A stretch of 64,000 nt of DNA from Lathyrus oleraceus (lineage: Eukaryota > Streptophyta > Magnoliopsida > Fabales > Fabaceae), in the NCBI RefSeq assembly GCF_024323335.1, contig NC_066581.1:227742539-227806538 (forward strand), read 5' to 3'. Positions 47,362 to 58,785 of the stretch are shown piece after piece. Every line of letters starts with the position of its first letter. Positions within the stretch are counted from its first letter, which is position 1. The notes under the pieces are model-generated. The model made no database searches, was not told the DNA's origin, and was given only the letters and a program-made list of their open reading frames with translations. Both the position numbers and the translations under genes were made by a program.

Positions 47362-47365
<4 letters not shown>

Positions 47366-47417
47366 TTCAAAGCTTCTCCACCATTGTTCATCAGTCTTCT
47401 GATGTATAGTTCCAACA

Positions 47418-48151
47418 TTTGGCATCAAGAGTTTGGTTCTGATCCACAAACACCTAATGTCCAACATGAGTTTTGTCTCCAATGAAAGAATCCTTCCAAA
47501 CCTATACATATCCTTGATGTGAAGAATCGCGATAAATGGTGCAAGCAAATGAAGGTGTTGTTTGGCTGTCAAGATGTCCTTAAAGTGATCAAGAATGGTG
47601 TTATTCCTTTTGTTCAAGATGCAACAGAGGCACATGAAGCAACACATAAGTAAGAGAGGAAGAAATATTTCAAAGCGATGTTCTTTATCCAACAATGTGT
47701 TGATGGTGACAACTTTGAGAAAGTTGGTGATTGTGATTCGTCAAAGCCAGCGTGGAAGATCTTAGAGAATGTCAATGTCGGGATTGACAAGGCGAAGGTG
47801 ATGAGGTTACAAACTCACAAATTTAAGCTTAAATTGATTCAAATAGAAGAAAAGTAGACAGTCAAGGATTTCACACCGAGAATCACCCAGTTGGTGAATC
47901 AAGTGAAGGCATGCGGAGAAACTGTTACGAAGCAGTAAGTTGTCGCTAAAATATTGAATTCTTTAACACCAAGATTTGACAATATAGTCATGGCGATTGA
48001 GGAATCGAAAGATCTTACGACGTTGAGCAAAGAGGAGCTGCAAAGCTCTCTTGAGGCTCATGAGCAAAGGATGGAGGAGAGAAATAACGATAAGGCAAAG
48101 GTGAAGATCGCTTTGCAAGTTTGTTTCAATGAGAAGGACAAGAGATCGAAA
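47418..48151 (+). pseudogene. Copia element 2, primer site and gag (first part)
   Basis: The primer-site-like TTTGGCATCAAGAG directly follows the LTR. Gag is then readable with three stops (near 47,652, 47,855 and 47,937): WCKQMKVLFGCQDVLKVI, PAWKILENVNVGIDK, ILNSLTPRFDNIVMAIEESK, LSKEELQSSLEAHEQRM. It is cut at 48,152 by a CACTA element; removing that with one AAA joins KRSK to GKWPMKSK, as expected in copia gag. Confidence 0.85.
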
Positions 48152-48379
48152 CACTACTATAAATAACACATGTCATATCAGACGCGAAATGAATTTCACC
48201 TCGGTTACAATGCCGATGTAACGAAGGGTGACATGAAAAGTGGAAACTTTACCCCTCGGTTAAAAAATAACCGAGAGGCTAGTTTATATGGTCATGGGTT
48301 CGAACCCCAACAATAGTTTTTATATATTTTTTAAACTAGTACTATAGACCTCTCGGTTTAATAACAAAATCGAGGGGAA

Positions 48380-48435
<56 letters not shown>

Positions 48436-50001
48436 CACTGTTTACATAGAATATTAAAGTAAACATATATTAAAAAAATTGAATCTGATTCATTTCCATC
48501 GTTGTCAATGAAGAATAAATGATGGATATCTTGGGGAAGAACAAATGTTGGATCCTCGTTTCATTGAATCTTGGGGAAGATCAAATGTTGGATGCAACAT
48601 ATTCTCTATGGATTTTACATTCATTTGTTCCTGATACAAAAGAAAGGTTAGATAAATAAAATAAATATCCAGTTAAGAGATTATGTTAGAACACAAACCT
48701 TGAACCAATTATTTTTTGCACTTGCAATCCATCACATAAATCTTTGGCAAAGTAAATACAATATCACCAACCACATATTAAAAACATAAATTGTATATGC
48801 TCTTGCAATTTATCACATTGGTACTTTTACTTTGTAAAATCTCATGGAATTCTGATTAACATAGAGGGTTTCACAACAACATTTACGTTTCTTGTGGATT
48901 CACTAATATTCATAATGCTTTTATAATGGGGCTTTTAGGTTTCACAAGGATCACTATGGCAGTGTCTTGAACGTTGATATTCATTAAATGGACGACAAAT
49001 ATTTGTTTAAGGACGGTGAAGAAACTGAATAAACACGCTTATATTTTACCTCGTATATTACTCAAAACTGAGGTAAAATGTATTTCTTTTTAAATTAAAA
49101 AAACAATCAAATATGTTTCAACCCAAGCGCCACATAGCTCTCGCTTTCTGTTAAAAACCAAGGGGAAAAAGTTTTTTTTTTATATTTACATAGAATATTA
49201 AAATAAATTATTTAAACAAATCAAAAGTTTGACAGTTGATTCTTAGAGAACAACATATTTTTTCAAATTTCTGATATGTTATCTATTCCAAATAAGCGAG
49301 AAAAAAAATTGTACTTGCAATCCATCTCGAAGAGATTTCATTATCTTGAGAAAATGTTTTCATGGAAAATGCTTTCACATGTCAGAGAACGTGAAAGAGA
49401 AATGGATGATTATTTTTAGGAATAAATTTCTCAATGTTATCAATCAAGGAAAACAATGATTTCTCAATATTTTCTTTGATTGACAACATAGGAAGTTTAT
49501 TACAAAAATACAACAAAAACATCAACATCATTATGTGAGATAGATTGCAAGGGCAGAAAAAATATTTTGTTCAATATTGAAGAACATTGAAGATTTTTTC
49601 TGTCTTGCAATGCATCCTAGAGAATGATGTGTAAGACTTTAGAGTGGCTACATATAAGTCAGGTTTAGGGTAAAATATGATTAATGAGTGATTTTATAGT
49701 AAAATATGATAATATAATCCCTCGGTTATTAAATATAACTGATGGAATAGATCATTAATTTAAAAATCATGAATAAAATAATAAAAGACATCACTTTTAA
49801 ATAAATAAAAACATAAACTGTTGATGTTAGGATTCAAAGCATGTCCTGAAATATTTTTCCCTCGGTTTTATTTAGAAACTGAGGGAATATGTGGTATTTA
49901 TTAAAAAATAATATAAAACATGGCGGGCATTGACCTTTTACCTAAATTTTTTGTAGGGTGAGGTGAAAGTTTTATCATGAAATATATTATTTGTAGTAGT
50001 G
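48152..50001. mobile_element. Non-autonomous CACTA transposon, 1850 bp
   Basis: Termini CACTACTATAAATAA and TTATTTGTAGTAGTG form a 15-bp inverted repeat with one mismatch, flanked by the 3-bp duplication AAA (48,149-48,151 and 50,002-50,004), as CACTA elements make. Subterminal regions are full of CTCGGTT...AACCGAG inverted motifs (48,214-48,375 and 49,055-49,880). No transposase ORF. A (TA)n microsatellite lies at 48,384-48,432. It sits in copia element 2 gag. Confidence 0.85.
48384..48432. repeat. (TA)n microsatellite
   Basis: About 24 TA units inside the CACTA element. Confidence 0.95.
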
Positions 50002-50004
50002 AAA

Positions 50005-50502
50005 GGAAAATGGCCCATGAAAAGCAAAGAGAATTTTTCATAATTTTGGTGGAGGAAAGTCACAAAATTCAAAGAATTTGACTTATCAAAAGGGTGAGAG
50101 CAACTGCAATAAACATGGTGGTCAAGGCAACTTTAGAGGTGAAAAGAAGAGGTTTGACAAGAGCAAGAAGTTATGCAATAAGTCTCAACGGTTTGGTCAT
50201 TTTATAAAAGAGTGCAATGCGAACAAGAAGAAATATCAAAGGGATGAAGCCAAAGTTGCAAGACAAGAGTTTGATGAAGAGAATATACTCTTGGTCATGA
50301 TCACGGAAGGGGATTGCAGCAGCAAACAACTGCGGGACAACAGCTGCAGTAGCTCAAAGAATTCTGAAAAATTGAGTTGTAATCGGTTGAATGATGTGGT
50401 TAACCGGTTGCATGAAGAGGAAGATGCCATGATGAGTTTGAAAGGAGTTCAATGCAGTGAGGAGTGGTATTTGGACTCGGGTTGTTCAACTCATATGACG
50501 GG
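50005..50502 (+). pseudogene. Copia element 2, gag zinc knuckle and protease start
   Basis: Continues copia gag after the CACTA element: GKWPMKSKEN, FRGEKKRFDKSKK, a damaged zinc knuckle CNKSQRFGHFIKEC (second Cys replaced by Ser), and a linker that contains a pair of CGGTT palindromes (50,380 and 50,401, again 21 bp apart, read as NRLNDVVNRL). The protease active site WYLDSGCSTHMTG follows. It ends at 50,502, where an Ogre LTR is inserted; the rest of the copia element lies beyond the right edge of the window or is lost. Confidence 0.85.
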
Positions 50503-53500
50503 TGTCGCATCGCGCGAAAAACCGGCGGGAAAAGAAAGAACAACAGAGCCGCCACCGTGCGTTATTTATCCCAAAAGAGGGAAAGGAAACGCTCAGAGTA
50601 AACCTGGGAAAGAACATGGTCTCGCGACCAAAGAGAAAGGGTTCGGGAGTCGGTTATGCGAAGGGAAGGTATTAGCACCCCTACGCATCCGTAGTACTCT
50701 ACGGGATCCACGCACAAAAGGAAGGAAATTGGTTGCTAAACACTGCTCAAATACTCACACACACTGGCTGAAAGAAACGCAAGAGACTGACCGAAACTGA
50801 CTCGGCAGGATATCGTATCCTGGGCCTACTTAGTCTATCAGGCATAGACATCAGAGTCGAAGTAGTTCGGACTGGGGAAACGACACATGCTCGCTAGGAT
50901 ATCGCATCCTATGCATACGTATCTTCTCGGACGAGAGAAGAATCAGAGCATTCGTAGCTCGGCTAACACGCACACAAACAAACAGACAAAGGCGAACGTG
51001 GAGCCCGACTGCCAATCACTGGACTTATGTCAGCATCCGAACCTAAACACCACAACAGATAGAGGCAAACATGGAGCCCAAATGCCAATCACTGGACTTA
51101 CATTGACATCCGAACCTAAACAACACAACAGATAGATAGGGAGTCGGGGACTCAGCCTATAACTGTCAAGCACACACTCAAACAAACAGACAACAAATTG
51201 CTAAGGAGTCAGGCACTCGAGCCTAGCAACTGTCAAACGACTCACACAAAAAAGAAAAAAGGGCGCCCGGAGAGATCAGCTCAATCTCCTGCCTACATAC
51301 TTCATCTGGTATGAAGATCAGGGCGATGTAGTTCCCCTACGCAGGGACAAGGGTCTAGCCTAACCAGATAACAGAGGGAGACACAACTAGGGAGACTACG
51401 ACTCGAGCCTAGATGTTATCATGCAAATCATCCCTAAGTTAAGGTTTCTAGCTAAATGGCACAAGGGCCAACCTATCCTAAGTATGGCTCACACAGGGAG
51501 CAAGCCACACACACTTAACTTGCACAGGAAGCAAGCCAAGCAAAACCTACTTGCGCAGGAAGCAAGTCTAAACTAAACCTAACTTGCACAGGAAGCAAGT
51601 CAAACAATCCTATCTTGCACAGGAAGCAAGTCAAACTATCCTAACTTGCACAGGAAGCAAGTCAAACTATCCTAACTTGCACAGGAAGCAAGTCAAACAA
51701 TCCTACAAGCACAGATAGCACACGCTATACACAAACAAGTGGCTCAAACAAGGGTTAGGTTTTAGTCAAGGGGTCATATCAACCTCAACAAACAAACCTC
51801 TGGAATGGGGTGAGTGTTGCTCTTAACCTTGCCATTGAGGGGCTAAGGTGAAGCAGATGAAAGGATGAAGTGAGGATGAGACCTCACAGCTCTTATCCCT
51901 GGCCTGGGAGAGCTCAAGACAAGAATGTGTGGGTTCAGAAAGTGGGAACCCTTCTACACATTTAAGACTGACTCAACTGTGCAATGGCACAAGATCTTGG
52001 GTTTTTACCTGTAATGCATCAACACAGTGGTGTGAGCAAAGCAGATGACACACTGAATAGTGGGGGATAGATTGCATATCCCTACCTTCCACCAATTGCC
52101 TCTTCGCTTAGGAGGTCTTTGACTCTATGCAAGGACAAAAGTAAACAACCACAAACATTGCCTCTTAAGGAGGACTTCAGACAGTTGCCTGGCCAAGTAA
52201 CAAGCCAGGTCTTCCAGACTACATGAAGTGAAAGAGACATACCTCAATGCAAATTGCTTATACAAGCAAAGCAAAGCAAAAAGTTCACAAGGAACTAAGC
52301 AACTAAAGTACCTGAAACAGTCAAGCAGATGTTAGTATGCAACAAAACAAACAGAAACAGAAACCAACAGTCAATTGGAGGCACATGGATGTGCAAGGCA
52401 CAAGGCTTAAGGCATGTGAGCCAAGCCACCTACAAAACAAAGAGGGTTAGACAGTGATATTTGAGCAAGCTCAATCAAAAAGAATTGGTCACAATGGCCA
52501 TTTGATGGTCAACCTGAAATCGCAAACTCAAAGGTGAGTAACAGGACCACTAGGGCAAGCCTAGGGTCAAAAGTGAATGAGAAAGTCAAAACAGCAAGGG
52601 TTAAGTATCCAAAATCATGTTCAAACAATTAAGAAACAGAACCAATTGGGTTCACACTCATATCAATCACTATCATCATTTCATGAACCATTTAGGTCAA
52701 AACATGGCAAACAGAAGCTCATAGAAGTCAACAGAAAGACTGGACTCAAAACCAATCTAAACATTTTTCAAAAATCACCAAATAAATCATGATCAAACCT
52801 AACACATAGCATGGTAAGCATGTCAAATTTCATCCCATTTGGACAAGTGGAAGGCAGTCAATGAAAATCAGAAAGACAAAGCCAATTTGAACATGCTCAA
52901 AGAAGTCAACCAAACATGCATCAACTTAGAAAAATCATAAGTCAAGAATGGTGTATGATAAATGAATGGGACTAAAGCCATGGCAAAGATGAGGATGTCT
53001 AGTTATCACATGTCAAATTTCATGTCCATCCAATAAAGTATGAGAATTTCACAAATGCAATGGGAACATGTGTCACACAAGGTCAACATTTGACTAGGCA
53101 GGGGAGAAAATCTCAAACAATTAGGAAAATAGCTCAAATAAATCCAAGAAAATTCACATGTGAACTAGACATACAAGAGTAGGTTCATGCAAAATTTGGG
53201 GTCATTTGGATGTAAGGAAGCATGTGAACAAAAATTGTGAAAGTGTATGTCATCCATGTAGCAACAAATATAGCACATAACTTCAAAAAATCATAACCAG
53301 CAAACCACAAATGATAAATTCACAAACTTTATACCAAAATCACCATGAATGTGTCTAGTTTAAGCACAAAAAATTTGGGAACCATTGGATACATTCTCAT
53401 CATTTCACAAATGTTTTGGCAAGATGTACAAAATTTGGTCACATGTCACAAACCCTAAGGCCATTTAAAAACCACTCATCCAAAAATTCTGGAAAAATTA

Positions 53501-56500
53501 TGATAAAAAAGTAGAGATCATGATGAACACAACACAAAAAATCCCATTCAAATTGGATCAAAAATGAGCAAGTTATGAATTTTGGAAGATTGGTGATCAA
53601 AGTGAAGAAGTTAATTGGATTAATATTGGGAGAATGGCATTTTTGTAAATAACCCAGTCACTTATCAAAACGACCGTGTTTTGGTCCAGAAAATGAAATG
53701 TTTTCATTGGCTAGTGGGGAATGGCACAGTAACACGTGAGAATGTGAAAAATTCTGGAAAAATAAATTGGGAAACTAGGGTTTATGTTCATCATCATCCC
53801 CAAATTCGAATTTCTTAATTTCTCCCCAAAAATGTCAATTGAGCATACCATTGTAATCATCAAACATCATACAACAACAATCCAAACCCTATTTTCATTA
53901 ATTCGAACCACACAACAAGAAATCAAAGGAAACATTTTCAAGTATCAAACTTTATCTCATCATATCTTCATGAATAGGCAACCAATCCAAAAAGTGAAAG
54001 CATCACTAAATTCAGCATTAAAAAACCTATTCCAAACATGTGTCAATTTGAGAAATCATGGAACTCGAAAACTTACTTATTTGGAAAAGCAGTTGTGTTG
54101 CTGATGCTTTTGGATGTTATTGAAGTGCAACAGTTGTCCAATGGCCTTCTTGATGATGAATGATGATGCTAGCTTTGCTTTGGATGGCTTGTTTACTTGG
54201 AGTTTGATTAACTGTTTTTTTTTTGAAAAGTGCAAAATGTGTTTTTTGAGTGAATGAGAAACAAGGCTTTCTGGTTGATTATGTTGGCTGCATTGATTTA
54301 GGGTGATGCTTGAATGGTGGAAAATCACAATGCCAGGTTTTTTATTGGAAGTTTGGACTGTTTTAGGAAATGGCTAAAGGATGCAATTTTTTAGAATGAA
54401 GGATTTCTGTTGGTTTGTTGGTTGCAATGGATGCTGCCAGTAGGGTTTCAGAGTGATGAATTGATGGTCCAAACATAAATGCAAGGCTTGAGTTCTTTTG
54501 TGTTTGGACAGACTTTATTTGAAAATGCAAGGCAAGGTGAGGTTTTAAAAGTGAGCAAAAAAGCTTTGGTTTGAGATAATGCTGTGTGCAGGTTTTGTTA
54601 TGGCTATTTCATGACAGGTTTTCAAATGCCAAAGGGGTGGTCTTTAGCACCAGGTGTTTTCTGCTGTGAATGGTGGTATGATGCTGCTAGGCTTTTCATG
54701 ACAGGAGATGCAGAAGGGCCAAGTCAAGGTGACTGATTGGCTTGCTGCTAGCAAGTTTGTTGGCAAGGCAAGGTTTTACACACAAGGCAAGGCAAGGTTT
54801 GAAGGAAGTTTTTTTTGGTTTTGGACAGAAAATGGCCAAGGGTGTGTGGTTTGGTTTGTGGTCTTGTGGTTTTTGCAGGATGGATGCTTTCCTTTAGACC
54901 AAATGCAAAGGGCCAGGCTTTTGTTGGAAAAAGGCAAGTGAGGTTTTGGTTACCAAGCAAGGTTGGTGGATGTTTGTTCTACTGTGTTGATGACAGAAAA
55001 ATACCAAAGGCCAGGTGAGTTGGAGTGAGTGTGAAGAGACTTTTGTGTGAGTGAGTTGGATGTTTTTTTTGTGTGATGAGTTTGAATGAATGGGGTTAGG
55101 TCCTTTTGGTTTGGTGGCTGCAAGGTTTTTGAGGAAATGGCCAAGGGTTTTGGTTAGAATAGATGAAGTTTGTTGGTTGCCCCTGAATGGATCTGAGCAG
55201 AATCCTTCTTGATCATGCCCTCTTGCTGTTACTGCTACTACCAGTCCCCACCAATGTGCCCTGCTGTTACTGTCAATCGTTGTTCTATGCTGCAGACAGG
55301 TTTTTGAAATGCTTGAGTTTGGACAGTGTGTGTATTGGTCCTTTCTTTAATTGCACAGCAGGGTTTGACAATGCTTTTTCAAATGAAGGTTGTTAGGCTA
55401 CTGTTGTTGATTCAAAAATGCTGAATGAAAATGTGAGAATAGTTGGTTTTGCCATGTTGTTTTGGACAGATAAACTCAAATGTTAACAGCAGGGGTTTTT
55501 TCTTTTTGATCTCAGCAGCCTCCTTTTCATTTGCCTTGGCCAAGTGGTTTTTGTCCTGCTGCTCAAAAGGACAGAAGATACATCTTAGGTCTGCTGCATG
55601 GTATGGAGGTATGGTCTCTTGCTATTCCTTCTACTGTTGGCTCTCAGCAGGCTCTTTGTATTTTGGAAGTTTTGATGACTTGTTTTGTCCAAAATGGCCC
55701 AGGATGCATTTCTACAACATGGTTTATGCAGCAGTTAGTCTTTTCAAATGACAGAAAAACTCCCATCCCTAAAACCTGCTGTGGCTGTTGTTTTTGGTTG
55801 CCATGTAATCTCTTGGAACTGTGGTAATTTGACAGTTCCCTCCAATAGGGCCAAGGTGTGTGGTTTGTAGCTGCTTCAATTGGATTTCAAAAGGACAGAA
55901 AAATTGCACAATGCCTGCTGGACAGTACAAGGCATGGCTGTGCTGTTGGAGTCTTGACAACTTTTCGGCAAAATGGCCAAAGCAAAGTGAATGAGTTATT
56001 GGATGATTGATTTTCTAGGTTTGGTGCTGTCAAAAATGTATTTGATTATGCTTTTAATTACTGTGCAGCATGACAGGAAAAAATGGTGTTTTCTTCTTGT
56101 GACAAGCCAAGCCAAGGTCTTGTCTTTTGTGAGCTTTGACAGTAGGTTTCAAAAAATGCCAAATGCCAACAGAGTGAAATCCCTCCTGTTGGTTACTAAT
56201 GCTGTCATGTTCTCAATTAACAGGAAATGGTGTTGTCCAAAATTCTGCTATGGGACAGTAGTACAAGGCAAGGTTGCAAGTATGGTTCATGAATTGGACA
56301 TGTCCTTTTTCCAATTCTTAAGCAACTAAGCATGGTTCTTTGTTTTGCTATTAATTTTAGGCTGTAAGTGAGGCTCTAATGACAGAAAAAGTTGCTGCAT
56401 AATGCTGTCCTTTTGAGGTACAAGGCAAGGCATGGACAAGTATGGTGCAAGTATGGTTAAATGGTACTTTCTTACAATTCAAGCAACCAAACAATATTCA

Positions 56501-57597
56501 CATGGGCTGCATAATTTGACCTTGCAAACACCTTCTAAATGACATTTATGAGCTGTCCCAATTGGCCAAATGCTGAAAACATGTTTGAGTCAAAAAGTCA
56601 ACTCTTGGTCAAACTTCCATTTAAATGAAAAAGGTCAAAATATGCCATTTTGATTGGTGAAGTTTTGGCTCATGAAATTTATATTTTTGGAAAGAGGATG
56701 AAAAATGTGGTTTGTAGGAAAAAACCCCACCAAATTTGGCCAAACGGTTTGGGAGATATGGCTCTTTGAAGTTCAAGATTTTCTGAAATCGATTCGATCA
56801 TAACTTGCCAACCACACATGGGAATTGAGAGTTCTAGGACTTTTTGGAAATGGGAGAACAAGATCTTCAACTTTCATGTTGGGCAAAAATTCATTTGAGG
56901 CTTGTATCACAATGTAAGTTTGAGGATCAAAACTTTCCATTTTTGGTAAGTTTCAGTTACAGGCCCAGTTTCCGTTTTGGGAAATTCATGATCTGGCTTC
57001 AAATTCTTCCATGATGGGGTTTGGCATGATATATGATGACTATTTGGACATGAATGAACTCCCACAAACCAATTCCAATCATCAAATCTCTGATTAAATG
57101 GACAGTTGACCAACAGTTGACTATTAGGGTTTTTGTCTGATTATGCATTGACTGATGAATTCCAAACCCTAATTCCTTGAGAATTTGACTTCAAATGATG
57201 TCCCAAGTTGTATGAACTCTTGATTGTTGACCATGGTGCCCAAATTCCACAAGAATGACCACCATCCACTGCTTTGACTGACAGTTGACTTTTTTAGGGT
57301 TTTTGACTGTCTGTGTATGAACTGCTGACCTCTGAGCCCTTAACCCTTGACCAAAATACTTCAAATAGACCTCCAAACCATGTGAACTTGTTGGACAATC
57401 CCCAAGGCCTTGGTTCAATGAGAAATTCCTCTGCTTGCTTGGTTGACTGATCAGGAGGTTGGTTTGACCTAATTCCTTGACTGTCTTGCATTTGAGGCAA
57501 CTGGGAACAATGCAAATGATATGCAAGGGATCAGGATATGCTATGACCTAATATGAAAATGTATGCATAATGGTAGGTGCAAATTTGAGGTGCTACA
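50503..57597 (-). repeat. Ogre 3' LTR, ~7.1 kb
   Basis: On the plus strand from TGTCGCATCGCGCG (first base after copia protease) to GGTGCTACA; in sense it starts TGTAGCACCTC and ends GCGACA. The 3'-proximal block holds GGTGCTAATACCTTCCC and the GCACGGTGGCGGCTC-like block, as in the other Ogre-type LTR at 35,818-40,400. 7.1 kb is long for an LTR, so unrecognised insertions are possible. No credible coding ORF. GCAAGGCAAGG and TGACAGAAAA-like motifs recur at 54,500-56,450. Confidence 0.75.
51486..51693. repeat. 31-bp tandem array of small hairpins in Ogre LTR
   Basis: Seven copies of an inverted repeat with arms ACTTGC/GCAAGT and loop ACAGGAA, at about 51,486 (variant GGCT/AGCC), 51,518, 51,549, 51,582, 51,613, 51,644 and 51,675. 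The last four are exactly 31 bp apart. Confidence 0.9.
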
Positions 57598-57612
57598 GCT
57601 GCCCCTATTCAA
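57598..57612 (-). other. Ogre polypurine tract
   Basis: In sense, TTGAATAGGGGCAGC lies directly before the LTR start TGTAGCACC. Confidence 0.75.
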
Positions 57613-57729
57613 TCAGCTGGGAACCCGAACGGATGATAGCAACGGCTGTCAGACTTTCAGGGTAAACAGGGATTGAATACCAAAGAACCGTAGAATTTGC
57701 ACAGACTGGATATGATACCAAAGAACCAC

Positions 57730-58785
57730 GTCATTTACCGATGACAAACTGCATGACAGCTTTAGAAAAAAGCGAAACCATTTACCGATGGTTGGAGAAC
57801 TGGAAGCTTGATATTTACCGATATCAACTTCAGCACGACCATTTACCGATGGCGTCTGGGGAAAATAAACTTCTGAAAAACAACAACCATTTACCGATGG
57901 TTAGAACTTGATATTTACCGATATCAACTTCAGCATGACCATTTACCGATGGCTGCTGGGAAAAACGAATTGATGTAATAAGGAAGCAAGACCATTTACC
58001 GATGGTGGCTTCAAAGAAACTTGACATTTACCGATGTCAACTTCAAACTGGCCATTTACCGATGGCTACTGTAACTGGGGATCCGATATTTACCGATATC
58101 GAAGAAATACGGGGCCATTTACCGATGGCATCTCCACTTGGGGGAGGAACAAAATCCTTGTGGTGATACCAGACGAGACGTTTACCGACGACTTCTGGGG
58201 ATCTTGATTTTATTGACCAGACATTTACCGATGACTGGAATGAGACTCGATGTTTTACCGATATCGAAAGATGATGTTTACCGACATCAAAAAAATGACC
58301 AGACATTTACCGATGACTGGGAATGAGACTCGATGTTTACCGACATCGAAAGATGATGTTTACCGACATCCAAAGAATGACCAGACATTCACCGATGACT
58401 GGGATGGGACACGATGTTTACCGACATCGAAAGATGATGTTTACCGACATCCAAAGAAATGACCAGACATTTACCGATGACTGGGAATGAGAAATTTATT
58501 GGGGAGATACAAATATTTGCAACTGGAAACCAGATAGGACATTTACAGATGACTTTACTGGGGATTTCCAGCTGGGGATCTATCAGGCATTTACCGATGA
58601 CTGAGGAAAAGACTCGATGTTTACCGACACCGAAGCAATGGTGTTTACCGACACCAAAATGATGACCAGACATTTACTGATGACTGGGTGAGACTCGATG
58701 TTTACCGACACCGAAACAATGGTGTTTACCGACACCAAACAAAGAAACACTTGCGGGTGTTGATATGACACTTACTGGTATCACA
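57730..58785 (-). repeat. Array of ~31 TTACCG hairpins in the Ogre 3' UTR
   Basis: Small inverted repeats around an almost invariant plus-strand TTACCG (sense loop CGGTAA). The arms differ from copy to copy but remain complementary: GTCAT/ATGAC, AACCAT/ATGGTT, TTGATAT/ATATCAA, TTGACAT/ATGTCAA, CGATAT/ATATCG, CGATGT/ACATCG, TGGTGT/ACACCA. At 58,217-58,545 three hairpins form a unit repeated with an exact 82-bp period (58,217, 58,299, 58,381, 58,463). Tandem repeats in the 3' UTR of Ogre elements are known; the hairpin covariation is my observation. Confidence 0.92.

Larger units (their letters stand above)
46961..47417 (+). repeat. Copia element 2, 5' LTR
   Basis: 457 bp from TGTTGAAAG to TTCCAACA, followed at once by a Met-type primer site. 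It contains three pairs of AACCGGTT-like palindromes (46,993-47,171) and a 70-bp CT microsatellite (47,291-47,361). The matching 3' LTR is not in the window. Confidence 0.75.

Noticed and set aside
53784..54104. 106-codon ORF and several 60-110-codon ORFs in the Ogre LTR (52,577-57,526).
   Set aside because: No domain, low-complexity composition and position in an LTR; expected by chance.
57730..58785. Array of regular repeats resembling a CRISPR array.
   Set aside because: Plant DNA, irregular spacers, repeats of only ~8 constant bases with varying arms, no cas genes, and location in an Ogre 3' UTR.
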